A stretch of DNA of 63,950 nt from Sphingomonas sp. CFBP 8760 (GCF_014841615.1 NZ_JACYUG010000018.1:1-63950); one strand, 5' to 3'; counted from the stretch's first letter, positions 24,010-33,103 are shown. A program made the numbers and translations. The notes: generated by a model not told the origin, from the letters alone.

Positions 24010-26025
24010 ATGACTATCATGCGGTTTCTCGGCGTCATGTTGATGACGATCCTCCTGGCGTTCGGGTCACCCGCGCTGGCGCAGGCGGCGGCAGACGGCC
24101 CGCATCTGGCGATGCGGCTGGTGGCGGAAAGCGAACGCCCGCGCGCCGGCCAGCCGGTGACGCTGGCGATCGAGACGCGGCCGGAGGCCGGCTGGCACGG
24201 TTACTGGTCGAACCCCGGCGATGCCGGTTTCCCGGCGAGCTTCGGCTGGACGCTGCCCACCGGCGTGACGGCGGCGGCGGCGGACTGGCCGGTGCCCGAG
24301 ACGCTGGTCGTCGCGGGGCTGATGAATTACGTCTACGAGCGGCCCTATGCGCCGCTGGTGGCGCTGACCGTGCCGGCGGGGCTGGCGAACGGCACCGCGC
24401 TGCCGATCCGGCTGACGCTGAAATATCTGGTCTGCACCCGCACCGTCTGCGTGCCGGAGGAGCAGACGCTGGCGACCACGCTGACGGTGGGCGACGGGGC
24501 GATCACCCCGGCGACGCGGGCGCGCTTCGATGCGTGGCGCCGCGCGATCCCCCGGCCGCTGGCGCAGACGGCCACGTGGGCCGTGACCGACGGCGCATTG
24601 CGCGTCGCGGTGCCGTATCCGGCGGATGCGGCCCTGTCGGAGGCGTATCTGTTCCCCGCCGCGACCGGATCGATCGAGCCGGCGGCGGCGCAGACCGTCG
24701 AGCGGGTCGGCGACCGGGTGATCGTGACGACGAAGGGCACGCCGACCGCGCCGTTCGCCGCGGTGCTGCGGATCGGCGCGGGGCAGGGGCTGGCGATCAC
24801 CGCGCGGCCCGGTGCCGTGCCCGGCACGGCCGGCGGTGGCGGCTGGGTGGTCGCGGCGCTGGTCGCCTTCGCGGGCGCGGTGCTGGGCGGGCTGATCCTG
24901 AACGTGATGCCCTGCGTCTTCCCGATCCTGAGCCTGAAGGCCCTGAGCCTCGCCCGCGCCAACACCGGCGAGCGCGAGGCCCGGCGCGAGGCGCTGGCCT
25001 ATGCCGGCGGGGTCGTGCTGGTGTGTCTGGCGCTGGGGGCGATCATCCTGGGCCTGCGGGCGGGCGGGGCGACGATCGGCTGGGCGTTCCAGTTGCAGGA
25101 CCCGCGCGTCGTGGTCGTGCTGCTGCTGCTGGCGGTGGCGATCTCGCTGAACCTGTCGGGGTTGTTCGAGGTGCCGATGCCGCGCTGGGCCGGCGGTGCG
25201 GGGGCGAGCAAGGGCGTGGGCGGCGCCTTCGCCACCGGGGCGCTGGCGGCGTTCGTGGCGACGCCGTGTTCGGGGCCGTTCATGGGCGCGGCGCTGGGCG
25301 CGGCGCTGGTGCTGCCGGTGCCGGCGGCGCTGGCGGTGTTCGGCGGGCTGGGGCTGGGGCTGGCGCTGCCGTTCCTGCTGCTGGGCTTCGTGCCCGCGCT
25401 GCGGCAGCGGATGCCGAAGCCGGGGGCGTGGATGGGGCGGCTGCGGCGTATCCTGTCGGTGCCGATGTGGCTGACCGCGCTGGCGCTGGCATGGGTGCTG
25501 GGGCGGCAGGCGGGCGTCGAGGGGATGACGCTGGGGCTGGCGGCGGCGTTGCTGGCCGGGCTGGGGCTGTGGATCGGCGGGCGGCGGCAGATGGCGGGGC
25601 TGGGCCTCGGCTGGGCGATGCTGCCGGTGATCGCCAGTCTGGGCGCGGTGGCGGTGGTGCGGCCGGTGCCGGCGGGGGCGGCGACCGCGACGGCGGGCGA
25701 TGCGTTTTCGGAGAGCAGGCTGGCGGCGCTGCGGGCGGAGGGGCGGCCGGTCTTCGCCTATTTCACCGCCGACTGGTGCCTGACCTGCAAGGTGAATGAG
25801 AAGGCGGCGATCGAGCGATCGGGCGTGCAGGCGGCGTTCGCGCGCAACAAGGTGGCGGTGCTGGTCGGCGACTGGACGGACGGCGACCCGGTGCTGGGCC
25901 GCTTCATCGAACGGCATAACCGCGCGGGCGTGCCGCTGTACCTCTATTACGCCCCGGGGGCGGCCGCGCCACGGGTGCTGCCGCAGGTGCTGACCCCGGC
26001 GATGCTGGAGGGGCTGGGACGATAG
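24010..26025 (+). CDS. DsbD/ScsB-like thiol:disulfide interchange protein
   Basis: This is a 671-residue membrane redox protein. A signal peptide (FLGVMLMTILLAFGSPALA) leads to an N-terminal periplasmic domain with the CTRTVC pair (GLMNYVYERPYAP, LKYLVCTRTVCVPEE). A transmembrane DsbD core follows, with Cys302 in NVMPCVFPILSLK and Cys420 in ATPCSGPFMGA. The C-terminal thioredoxin-like domain has Cys590 and Cys593 in ADWCLTCKVNE. It moves electrons from cytoplasmic thioredoxin to periplasmic thiols. The CTRTVC type of N-domain resembles the ScsB/copper-tolerance branch. The frame is open upstream to 22918 but only as antisense of the phosphatase. An alternative start is ATG 24019. Confidence 0.92.
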   Translation: MTIMRFLGVMLMTILLAFGSPALAQAAADGPHLAMRLVAESERPRAGQPVTLAIETRPEAGWHGYWSNPGDAGFPASFGWTLPTGVTAAAADWPVPETLVVAGLMNYVYERPYAPLVALTVPAGLANGTALPIRLTLKYLVCTRTVCVPEEQTLATTLTVGDGAITPATRARFDAWRRAIPRPLAQTATWAVTDGALRVAVPYPADAALSEAYLFPAATGSIEPAAAQTVERVGDRVIVTTKGTPTAPFAAVLRIGAGQGLAITARPGAVPGTAGGGGWVVAALVAFAGAVLGGLILNVMPCVFPILSLKALSLARANTGEREARREALAYAGGVVLVCLALGAIILGLRAGGATIGWAFQLQDPRVVVVLLLLAVAISLNLSGLFEVPMPRWAGGAGASKGVGGAFATGALAAFVATPCSGPFMGAALGAALVLPVPAALAVFGGLGLGLALPFLLLGFVPALRQRMPKPGAWMGRLRRILSVPMWLTALALAWVLGRQAGVEGMTLGLAAALLAGLGLWIGGRRQMAGLGLGWAMLPVIASLGAVAVVRPVPAGAATATAGDAFSESRLAALRAEGRPVFAYFTADWCLTCKVNEKAAIERSGVQAAFARNKVAVLVGDWTDGDPVLGRFIERHNRAGVPLYLYYAPGAAAPRVLPQVLTPAMLEGLGR

Positions 26026-26116
26026 GCGGGAGAAAAGCCCCATTCCGGCCCTTGTGCAGTGCGACAAATCCGCGCAGCATGGAACCTTGCTCAATGCGGG
26101 GTGATTGACCGTTCCA

Positions 26117-27658
26117 ATGGTGAAACAAGCGTTCGACGAGATCATGGGAATGGCTGGCGGCCCGCCGCCGCGGGCCGAGCTCGCCGCGCTGAGCCGCTGG
26201 ATCGAGGCGACGCCCGACGCCGAACTGCGCCGGCGCCAGCAGGCGGCGGAGGCGACGTTCCGCCAGCTGGGCATCACCTTCGCGGTGTATGGCGAGAGCG
26301 AGGCGAGCGAACGGATCATCCCGTTCGACATCGTGCCGCGCGTCTTCATGCACGACGAATGGGAACGGCTGTCGGCCGGGCTGATCCAGCGGGTGGAGGC
26401 GATCAACGCGTTTCTGGAGGATATCTACGGCGAGCGGCGCATCCTGAAGGAGGGCGTGCTGCCGACCGATCTGGTGCTGGGCAACCCGCAGTTCCGGCCC
26501 GAGATCGCCGGGATGCGCCCGCCGCACGGCGTCTGGGCGCATATCTGCGGCATCGACCTCGTCCGTACCGGCCCCGACGAATTCTTCGTGCTGGAGGACA
26601 ATGCCCGCACCCCCTCCGGCGTCAGCTACATGCTGGAGAACCGGGAGGCGATGCTGCGGCTGTGCCCCGAACTGTTCCGCGATTTCCGCGTCGCGGCGGT
26701 GGACAGCTATCCCGATCGCCTGCTGGAGACGATGAAGTCGGTCGCGCCGATCGGCGTGAGCGCGCCGACCTGCGTCGTGCTGACCCCCGGCCATTACAAC
26801 TCCGCCTATTACGAACATAGTTTCCTGGCCGATTCGATGGGGATCGAGCTGGTCGAGGCCGCCGATCTGGTCGTCGACGACGACATGGTGTGGATGCGCA
26901 CGATCGCGGGGCGGGTGAAGGTGGACGTGATCTATCGCCGGGTCGACGACGATTATCTCGATCCGCTGGTGTTCCGCCCGGATTCGGCGCTGGGCGTGCC
27001 GGGGCTGATCGCCGCCTATGCCGCCGGCAACGTCGCGATCATCAACGCGCCGGGCAACGGCATCGCCGACGACAAGGCGATCTACAGCTACATGCCCGAG
27101 ATCGTCCGTTTCTATTCGGGGGGCGAGGCGAAGCTGCCCAATGTCGAGACTTGGCGTTGCCGCGAGCCGCAGGCGCTGAAATACGTCCTCGACAATCTGG
27201 CAGACGTGGTGGTGAAGCTGGTCGACGGATCGGGCGGTTACGGGATGCTGGTCGGCCCGACCGCGTCGAAGGCGGAGATCGAGGCGTTCCGCGCCGCGCT
27301 GATCGCCGAGCCGCATCGCTACATCGCGCAGCCGACGCTGGCGCTGTCGACCGTGCCGACGCTGGCGGACAGTGGCCTTGCGCCGCGCCATGTCGATTTC
27401 CGGCCGTTCGTGCTGACCGGATCGCGCGGGGTGCAGGTGGTGCCCGGCGGACTGACCCGCGTCGCGCTGAAGGAAGGATCGCTGGTGGTCAATTCCAGCC
27501 AGGGCGGCGGCACCAAGGACAGTTTCGTGCTGATGGACGACCGGCCGCACCAGAGTCAGGGCCAAGGCCAGAGTCAGGGCGATGGGCAGAGCCAGACGAT
27601 GGGCGGGATGACGCAGACGCAAGGTACGCAGGGCATGAATCAGGGCGTGACCCGCTGA
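26117..27658 (+). CDS. circularly permuted ATP-grasp protein with Gln/Gly-rich tail
   Basis: This is a 513-residue protein of the circularly permuted ATP-grasp type 2 family, predicted carbon-nitrogen ligases always found with an alpha-E protein and a transglutaminase-like protein. Recognisable blocks are ERIIPFDIVPRVF, DIYGERRILKEGV, FFVLEDNARTPSGVSYMLENR, VFRPDSxLGVPGL, INAPGNGIADDKAIYSY and VVKLVDGSGGYGMLVGP, which would hold ATP and Mg. The C-terminus ends in an unusual low-complexity tail of SQGQ/TQGTQG repeats (about residues 480-513). The ATG at 26117 is chosen; a TTG at 26105 is in frame. The stop overlaps the next start by one base. Confidence 0.9.
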   Translation: MVKQAFDEIMGMAGGPPPRAELAALSRWIEATPDAELRRRQQAAEATFRQLGITFAVYGESEASERIIPFDIVPRVFMHDEWERLSAGLIQRVEAINAFLEDIYGERRILKEGVLPTDLVLGNPQFRPEIAGMRPPHGVWAHICGIDLVRTGPDEFFVLEDNARTPSGVSYMLENREAMLRLCPELFRDFRVAAVDSYPDRLLETMKSVAPIGVSAPTCVVLTPGHYNSAYYEHSFLADSMGIELVEAADLVVDDDMVWMRTIAGRVKVDVIYRRVDDDYLDPLVFRPDSALGVPGLIAAYAAGNVAIINAPGNGIADDKAIYSYMPEIVRFYSGGEAKLPNVETWRCREPQALKYVLDNLADVVVKLVDGSGGYGMLVGPTASKAEIEAFRAALIAEPHRYIAQPTLALSTVPTLADSGLAPRHVDFRPFVLTGSRGVQVVPGGLTRVALKEGSLVVNSSQGGGTKDSFVLMDDRPHQSQGQGQSQGDGQSQTMGGMTQTQGTQGMNQGVTR

Positions 27659-28593
27659 TGCTCAGTCGTACCGCATCCTCGCTCTACTGGCTGGGCCGTT
27701 ATTTCGAGCGGGCCGACTTCATCGCCCGGCTGGTGGAGGCGACGGTGCGGCTCGACGTGCTGTCGCCGCGCCCGGCCGGTTGTGCCGCCTGGGCGTCCGC
27801 CCTGGCGGTGACCGATACCGATGCCGCGTTCGAGGCGGCCGGCGCCGAACTGAAGCGCAGCGAGGTGGCGCGGTTCCTGACGATCGACAACAGCCATGCC
27901 GGATCGATCGTCCACAGCCTCGACATGGCGCGCAACAACGCCCGCGCCGTCCGCACCGCGCTGACCCGCGAGGCGTGGAGCGCGATCAACCGGGCGTGGC
28001 TGATGTTCGAGGCGAAACCCGCCGCGACCGATGCCACCTCGGTGCTCAACCTGGTCGAGGCGGTAAAGAACGAGACGCGCGGGTTCGAGGGCGCGGTCCA
28101 CCGGATGCTGCGCAACCAGACGACGTGGTTCATCCGGTTGGGGCAGGCGGTGGAGCGGGCGGACAACACCGCGCGGCTGCTGGATGTGAAATACCATATC
28201 CTGCTGCCCGAGGGGGAGCGGGTCGGCGGCGTCGTCGACCGCGACCAGTGGACGACGATCCTGCAGACGGTATCCGCCGTCACCGCCTATCGCTGGCTGT
28301 ATTCGGACGGGTTGCGACCGGGCAACGTCATCGACCTGCTGATCGCGCGCGCCGAACTACCGCGCAGCCTTGCCGCGTCGGTCGAGGAGACGGTGGACGT
28401 GCTGCTGATGCTGGCCAAGCGGACCGGGCAGCATGGCGAGGCGGACCGGATGGCGCGGCTGCGCGCGACGCGGATGGCGAAGACCCGGTCGGGCGAGGTG
28501 ATCGCTTCCGGACTGCATCAGTATCTGCAATCCTTCATCGAGGAAAACGCGCTGCTGCACGGGGCGATCGGGCGGCAGTTCAAGTTCGGCTGA
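27658..28593 (+). CDS. alpha-E domain protein
   Basis: This is a 311-residue, nearly all-helical alpha-E protein. The start MLSRTASSLYWLGRYFERADFIAR is the family hallmark, and later LGQAVERADNTARLLDVKYH repeats the E-R-A-D-x-x-A-R pattern. The family is proposed to act with the permuted ATP-grasp enzyme in a peptide-ligation or peptide-tagging pathway, though no member has a settled biochemical role. The gene is translationally coupled to the ATP-grasp gene (TGATG) and followed 31 bases later by the transglutaminase-like gene, the usual three-gene order. Confidence 0.93.
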   Translation: MLSRTASSLYWLGRYFERADFIARLVEATVRLDVLSPRPAGCAAWASALAVTDTDAAFEAAGAELKRSEVARFLTIDNSHAGSIVHSLDMARNNARAVRTALTREAWSAINRAWLMFEAKPAATDATSVLNLVEAVKNETRGFEGAVHRMLRNQTTWFIRLGQAVERADNTARLLDVKYHILLPEGERVGGVVDRDQWTTILQTVSAVTAYRWLYSDGLRPGNVIDLLIARAELPRSLAASVEETVDVLLMLAKRTGQHGEADRMARLRATRMAKTRSGEVIASGLHQYLQSFIEENALLHGAIGRQFKFG

Positions 28594-28624
28594 CGATATC
28601 GAACGGATAATATCAGGGGGCCAT

Positions 28625-29416
28625 ATGCGGTTATCGATCCTACACCGTACCGCGTACCACTTTTCAGAGCCGCAGGCCCGACTGGTGCAGTTGCTGCGCG
28701 TCACCCCGCCCGACACGCATGACCAGACGGTCGCGGACTGGCGGATCGACGTGGATTGCGATGCCAAGCTGCGCGACGGGCGCGACGGCTGGGGCAACCG
28801 GGTGACGATGCTCTATGCCGAAGGGCCGCTCGACGGGCTGGAGATCGAGATCAGCGGCGAGGTGCTGACCACCCATTCGGACGGGGTGCTGCACGGCCTG
28901 ACCGAAACGCTGCCGCCGCCCGTGTTCCTGCGCGCGACCGAGCTGACGATGCCGGATGCCGGGATCGCCGCCTTCGTGGCGGAACAGGCGGGAGAGACGC
29001 CGCTGGGCACGCTGCACCGGCTGAACGCGGCGTTGCACGAACAGTTCGTGTTCGACCGCTCCCGCCCCGCCGGGCTGACCGCCGCCGCCGCCTTCGCGCG
29101 GGGCGAGGCGACGCCGCGCGACGTGGCGCATATCTTTCTGGTCGGTGCGCGCGGGCTGGGCGTGCCGGCGCGCTACGTCTCCGGTTATTCGCGGCTGGCG
29201 GGCGAGCACCGGCCGACCCCGCATGGCTGGGCGGAAGCGTATATCGACGGGCTGGGCTGGGTCGGGTTCGATTCCTGCACGGGGCTGTGCCCGCAGGACG
29301 ATCATGTCCGCGTCGCGATCGCGCTGGACGCGGTGGGGGCGGCGCCGATCGCCGGATCGCGGCTGGGCGACGGCCAGGAACGGCTGGATGTCGAGGTGCG
29401 GGTGGCGGAAGCCTAA
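28625..29416 (+). CDS. transglutaminase-like protein with substituted catalytic cysteine
   Basis: This is a 263-residue bacterial transglutaminase-like protein. The N-terminal beta domain (LHRTAYHFSEPQARLVQLLRVTPP) and the papain-like core DVAHIFLVGARGLGVPARYVSGY with His200 (TPHGWAEAYIDGLGWVGFD) and Asp216 are clear. The expected Cys, two residues before the Asp-x-Ala-His block, is replaced by Pro164 (EATPRDVAHI). The Cys-His-Asp triad is therefore broken, and a normal protease or amidase reaction is not expected unless another residue substitutes. It ends the ATP-grasp/alpha-E operon; the ATG at 28625 follows CAGGGGGCCAT. Confidence 0.88.
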   Translation: MRLSILHRTAYHFSEPQARLVQLLRVTPPDTHDQTVADWRIDVDCDAKLRDGRDGWGNRVTMLYAEGPLDGLEIEISGEVLTTHSDGVLHGLTETLPPPVFLRATELTMPDAGIAAFVAEQAGETPLGTLHRLNAALHEQFVFDRSRPAGLTAAAAFARGEATPRDVAHIFLVGARGLGVPARYVSGYSRLAGEHRPTPHGWAEAYIDGLGWVGFDSCTGLCPQDDHVRVAIALDAVGAAPIAGSRLGDGQERLDVEVRVAEA

Positions 29417-29472
29417 GGCCGGGGGCCGGACGGAATGCGATCATCCCGGCCGGCCTCGACGATGGCGGGCGA

Positions 29473-29598
29473 TCAGTTCTTGGTCGTCGTCGTCGTGACC
29501 GGCGTGCCCTTGGTCGAGGCGTTGGCGGCGATCGTCTTGACCTTTTCCGCCTTGGGCTTGCGGACTTCCTTGTTCGATTTCTGCTGGCTCTTGGCCAT
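29473..29598 (-). CDS. small basic conserved protein, function unknown
   Basis: This is a 41-residue Lys-rich protein (MAKSQQKSNKEVRKPKAEK start) of a kind often annotated as hypothetical in alphaproteobacteria. An AAGGA sequence lies about nine bases before the ATG at 29598. The frame can be read further upstream, but only in a stretch without coding character. The strongly basic N-terminal half followed by a Thr-rich tail suggests a disordered, possibly nucleic-acid-binding peptide. It lies just downstream of the leucyltransferase gene on the same strand. Confidence 0.65.
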   Translation of the reverse strand: MAKSQQKSNKEVRKPKAEKVKTIAANASTKGTPVTTTTTKN

Positions 29599-29678
29599 GG
29601 CGGTGTCCTTCGCGGGCGAAGCGCCCGACATGATCCTACACCCTGCCGCGGCGATCGCGGCATGGATTCGGCCACCGG

Positions 29679-30440
29679 TCAGGCGTGGACCAGCGGCTCC
29701 AGATCGGTATCGGCCAGTCGCCGCCAGCCGGCGGGGCCAAGTATCTCGATCGGGCGATAGCGGGTCTTGTACGCCATCCGGGCCGATCCCTTCACCCAAT
29801 AGCCGAGATAGACATAGGGTAGCCCGGCATCACGGGCGCGCATGATGTGGTCGATGATGATGAAATTGCCGAGGCTGGTCCGCGTCTCGTCGTCGGTCAC
29901 GAAGAAGCTGTAGATCATCGACAGGCCGTCCGCCTGACGATCGGTCAGGCAGGCCGCGACCAGCCGGCCGCGACGGCCATCGACCGATGGTTCGCGATAT
30001 TCGACGATCAGCGAGTTGACCGGCGAATGCTCGATCATGTCGGCATAATCGTCCTCGTCCATCCCCGCCATGCCGCCGCCGGGGTGGCGCGCGGCGAGAT
30101 AGTGGCGCAGCAGGCGATACTGCTCGTCGGTGGCCCAGGCGCGGCAGGCGTTGACCTCCAGATCGGCATGGCGCTTCATCAGCTTGCGCTGGGTGGCGTT
30201 GAGGTGGAATTCGGCGGTGACGACGCGGACCGACACGCAGGCGGTGCAGCCTGCACAGGACGGACGGTAGGCGACCCCCTGCGACCGGCGGAACCCGATG
30301 CGGCTGAGCGCATCGTTGAGTTCGGTGGCGTGCGGGCCGGTCAGTTCGGTGAACACCTTCCGCTCCTGCCGCCCCGGCAGATAGGGGCAGGGGGACGGAC
30401 TGGTGACGAAGAAGCGCGGAAAGCGAAAAGGCGCGGTCAC
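29679..30440 (-). CDS. bpt: aspartate/glutamate leucyltransferase (Bpt)
   Basis: This protein attaches leucine from Leu-tRNA to N-terminal Asp or Glu, marking proteins for ClpAP degradation (bacterial N-end rule). It belongs to the ATE/arginyltransferase fold. The N-terminal [16 protein letters not shown], the cysteine-rich [22 protein letters not shown] and the C-terminal [27 protein letters not shown] are family hallmarks. The start is the GTG at 30440, giving 253 residues, the usual length. It is not preceded by the Aat gene that encodes the companion transferase. Confidence 0.93.
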   Translation of the reverse strand: MTAPFRFPRFFVTSPSPCPYLPGRQERKVFTELTGPHATELNDALSRIGFRRSQGVAYRPSCAGCTACVSVRVVTAEFHLNATQRKLMKRHADLEVNACRAWATDEQYRLLRHYLAARHPGGGMAGMDEDDYADMIEHSPVNSLIVEYREPSVDGRRGRLVAACLTDRQADGLSMIYSFFVTDDETRTSLGNFIIIDHIMRARDAGLPYVYLGYWVKGSARMAYKTRYRPIEILGPAGWRRLADTDLEPLVHA

Positions 30441-30625
30441 CGCCGAAATACCCCCGGAAAAACGGACATGCCCGTATATGTATGGCCATCGCGCTGATGA
30501 AAAGCGCGTTAACCATTATTCGGCCCGTCGCACCCGCTTTTGCCGCTATTATCAGGTGACGGTAGACCAAGGAACGACTGTTATGCTACCGCGTTGCGGC
30601 AATTCACTGCATGGGAGAATTATTG

Positions 30626-30877
30626 ATGCGTAAGGTTACTGCACTGGCTTCGGCCCTGGCGATGGTCGCTGCTCCGGTTATGGCCGCACCGGCGTTCGCC
30701 GCCCCCGTCGCCAACAAGGCATCGTCGCTGTCGGTCGCGCGTGCGTCGACCCCGACCGCGAAGAAGAACAACCTGGCCGGTGCCGGCCTGATTGCGGCCG
30801 TGCTGGCAGCTGGCGTCGCCGCGATCGGCGTCGTTGCGATCGTCAACGACAACGAAGACGATTCGGACAGCAACTGA
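30626..30877 (+). CDS. small membrane-associated protein with acidic tail
   Basis: This is an 83-residue protein: a signal-peptide-like start (MRKVTALASALAMVAAPVMA), an Ala/Ser/Thr-rich middle, a single hydrophobic helix (NLAGAGLIAAVLAAGVAAIG) and a C-terminal acidic tail NDNEDDSDSN. The ATG at 30626 is spaced seven bases from GGGAGAA; an earlier ATG at 30611 lies ahead of that site. A convincing terminator follows. No function is known. The layout, with the acidic tail after the helix, suggests an exported, single-span protein. Confidence 0.8.
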   Translation: MRKVTALASALAMVAAPVMAAPAFAAPVANKASSLSVARASTPTAKKNNLAGAGLIAAVLAAGVAAIGVVAIVNDNEDDSDSN

Positions 30878-30883
30878 TCGTTG

Positions 30884-30912
30884 CGGGGGCCGGTGATGCC
30901 GGCCCCCGTTTC
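30884..30912 (+). terminator. intrinsic terminator after the small membrane protein
   Basis: A 10-base-pair GC stem (CGGGGGCCGG / CCGGCCCCCG) with the loop TGATG is followed by TTTCCC. It lies six bases after the stop codon of the small gene and ahead of the convergent threonine ammonia-lyase gene. Confidence 0.7.
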
Positions 30913-30927
30913 CCTGCCCCTGGCCGG

Positions 30928-32172
30928 TCAGGCGAGTTCCACCTGCGTGGTGTCGTAGCCGCCCTCGATCAGGCTGGCGATCAACCGGTTCAGATGCGAC
31001 CGGTCCCGCGTTTCACATTCGATATCGGTGATGAGGCCCTTGGCCGGCAGCGTCGTGAAGACGCGCTGGTGATAGACCTCGATGATGTTCACGCGCTGCT
31101 GCTCGAAGATGCGGGCGACGTTGAACAGGGCCCCCGGCTGATCCTGCAACCTGATCCGCAGCCGCGCCAGCCGGCCCGACCGGGCCAGATCGCGCAGCAG
31201 GACGTTGGCGAGCAGCCGCGTGTCGATGTTGCCGCCGCACAGCACCACCCCCACCGTCTTCCCCGCGAACCGGCCCGGATGCGCGAGCAGCGCGGCGAGA
31301 CCGGCGGCGCCCGCCCCCTCGACCACGGTCTTCTCGATCTGGAGCAGCAGGCTGACCGCCTCTTCCAGACTGCGTTCGTTGACCAGCAGGATCTCGTCGA
31401 CCAGCTGCGCGACCATCCGCGCGGTGATGCCGCCCGGCTCCTTGACCGCGATCCCCTCCGCCAGCGTATCGCCCGCGCACGGATGGTCGGTGCCGTTGAT
31501 GCGGTTGTACATCGACGGGAACAGTTCCGCCTCCACCCCGACGACCTCGACCGGGCGGCCCAGCGATCGCGCGACCGTGGCCATGCCCGAGATCAGGCCG
31601 CCGCCGCCGATCGGGGTGACGAGCGTGTCGATCGCGGGCACGTCCTCGAACATCTCGATCGCGACGGTGCCCTGTCCGGCGATGATGCGCGGATCGTCGA
31701 ACGGGTGAACGAAGGTGAAGCCGCGCTCCCCCTCCAGCACGCGGGCATGGGCATAGGCGGCATCGAACGTATCGCCGTGCAGGACGACGTTGGCGCCGTG
31801 CCCCTCGGTCTGCACGACCTTCACGGTGGGCGTGTTGGTGGGCATCACGATCGTGGCGGGCACGCCCAGCCGGTTGGCGTGATAGGCCAGCCCCTGCGCA
31901 TGGTTGCCGGCGGAGGCGGCGATCACGCCCTTGGCCTTCGCCTCGTCCGACAGCAGCAGCAGCGTGTTGAGCGCGCCGCGTTCCTTGTAGGCGGCGGTGA
32001 ACTGAAGATTTTCGAACTTCAGATACACTGTCGCGCCCGTCATCTGCGACAGGGTGCGGCTGATGAGCGTCGGCGTGCGGACGATCGAGGGACGGATGCG
32101 GTCGTGCGCGGCGCGAACGTCCGCGATATCGACCGGAAGAAGCTCGGGTTGCGAGTTGACCTGTGTTGCCAT
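30928..32172 (-). CDS. ilvA: threonine ammonia-lyase with ACT domain
   Basis: This enzyme deaminates threonine to 2-oxobutyrate, the first step of isoleucine synthesis or threonine breakdown. Lys63 in FTAAYKERGALN binds PLP, SAGNHAQGLAYHA is the Asn loop, and TPIGGGGLISG binds the cofactor phosphate. The C-terminal 80 residues (LARLRIRLQDQPGALFNVARIF) form an ACT-type regulatory domain, so allosteric control is likely. The start at 32172 (MATQVNSQPE) gives 414 residues, close to the YALE-type catabolic/biosynthetic family. It diverges from the dehydrogenase gene at 32229. A second ACT-less dehydratase is at 12861. Confidence 0.9.
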   Translation of the reverse strand: MATQVNSQPELLPVDIADVRAAHDRIRPSIVRTPTLISRTLSQMTGATVYLKFENLQFTAAYKERGALNTLLLLSDEAKAKGVIAASAGNHAQGLAYHANRLGVPATIVMPTNTPTVKVVQTEGHGANVVLHGDTFDAAYAHARVLEGERGFTFVHPFDDPRIIAGQGTVAIEMFEDVPAIDTLVTPIGGGGLISGMATVARSLGRPVEVVGVEAELFPSMYNRINGTDHPCAGDTLAEGIAVKEPGGITARMVAQLVDEILLVNERSLEEAVSLLLQIEKTVVEGAGAAGLAALLAHPGRFAGKTVGVVLCGGNIDTRLLANVLLRDLARSGRLARLRIRLQDQPGALFNVARIFEQQRVNIIEVYHQRVFTTLPAKGLITDIECETRDRSHLNRLIASLIEGGYDTTQVELA

Positions 32173-32228
32173 GCCCCCCGTTAGACCGTCTGGCGCGGTG
32201 GGGAAACACCGCTTATGCGGGAGCCGAT

Positions 32229-33086
32229 ATGGCAAAACTGGCTTTCATCGGAACCGGCGTGATGGGGGCGCCGATGGCGGGGCACCTGGTCGCGGCCGGG
32301 CATGACGTCACCGTCTATAACCGCACCGCGGCCAAGGCGGCGGCCTGGGCGGCGAAATATGGCGGCAGCGTCGCGGATACGCCCGCAGCGGCGGCGAGGG
32401 ATGCGGCGGCGGTGTTCGCCTGCGTCGGCAACGACGACGATCTGGCGGCGGTGACGCTGGGGCCGGACGGCGCGTTCGCAGCGATGGCGGATGGCGCGCT
32501 GTTCGTCGACCACACCACCGTGTCCGCGACGATCGCGCGGCGGCTGGCGGATGAAACCCGGCTGCTGGTGCTCGACGCGCCGGTGTCGGGCGGGCAGGCG
32601 GGGGCCGAGAACGGCAAGCTGTCGATCATGTGCGGCGGGTCCGACGCGGCGTTCGCGGCGGCCGAGCCGCTGATGGCGGCCTATGCCGCGCGCATCGTCC
32701 ATGTCGGCCCGGCGGGAGCGGGGCAGCAGACCAAGATGTGCAACCAGATCGCGATCGCCGGCGTGGTGCAGGGCGTGGCGGAGGCGCTGCGTTTTGCCCA
32801 GAACAGCGGACTGGATACGGACAAGGTGCTGGCGGCGATCTCCGGCGGCGCGGCGCAGAGCTGGCAGATGGTCAATCGCTGGGAATCGATGGCCGAGGAA
32901 CGGTTCGATTTCGGCTTCGCGGTCGACTGGATGCGCAAGGATCTGGCGCTGGCGCTGGACGAGGCACGGACGAACGGCGCGGTGCTGCCGGTCGCGGCGC
33001 TGGTCGATCAATTCTATGCCGAGGTGCAGGCGATGGGCGGCGCGCGGCAGGATACCAGCGCGCTGGTGCGGAGGTTGCCGAAGTGA
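32229..33086 (+). CDS. 3-hydroxyisobutyrate dehydrogenase-family NAD(P) oxidoreductase
   Basis: This is a beta-hydroxyacid dehydrogenase of 285 residues. The dinucleotide-binding FIGTGVMGAPMAGHL is at the N-terminus, DAPVSGGQAGAENGKLSIMCGG lies mid-protein, and the catalytic lysine is in GAGQQTKMCNQ near residue 171. An all-helical C-terminal domain ends it. It could be 3-hydroxyisobutyrate, tartronate semialdehyde or glyoxylate reductase; sequence alone does not decide. The ATG at 32229 is the first Met of the conserved domain. No operon partner is evident. A repeat pair follows before the amidohydrolase. Confidence 0.88.
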   Translation: MAKLAFIGTGVMGAPMAGHLVAAGHDVTVYNRTAAKAAAWAAKYGGSVADTPAAAARDAAAVFACVGNDDDLAAVTLGPDGAFAAMADGALFVDHTTVSATIARRLADETRLLVLDAPVSGGQAGAENGKLSIMCGGSDAAFAAAEPLMAAYAARIVHVGPAGAGQQTKMCNQIAIAGVVQGVAEALRFAQNSGLDTDKVLAAISGGAAQSWQMVNRWESMAEERFDFGFAVDWMRKDLALALDEARTNGAVLPVAALVDQFYAEVQAMGGARQDTSALVRRLPK

Positions 33087-33103
33087 ATAGTCTTTCGTGC
33101 CCC

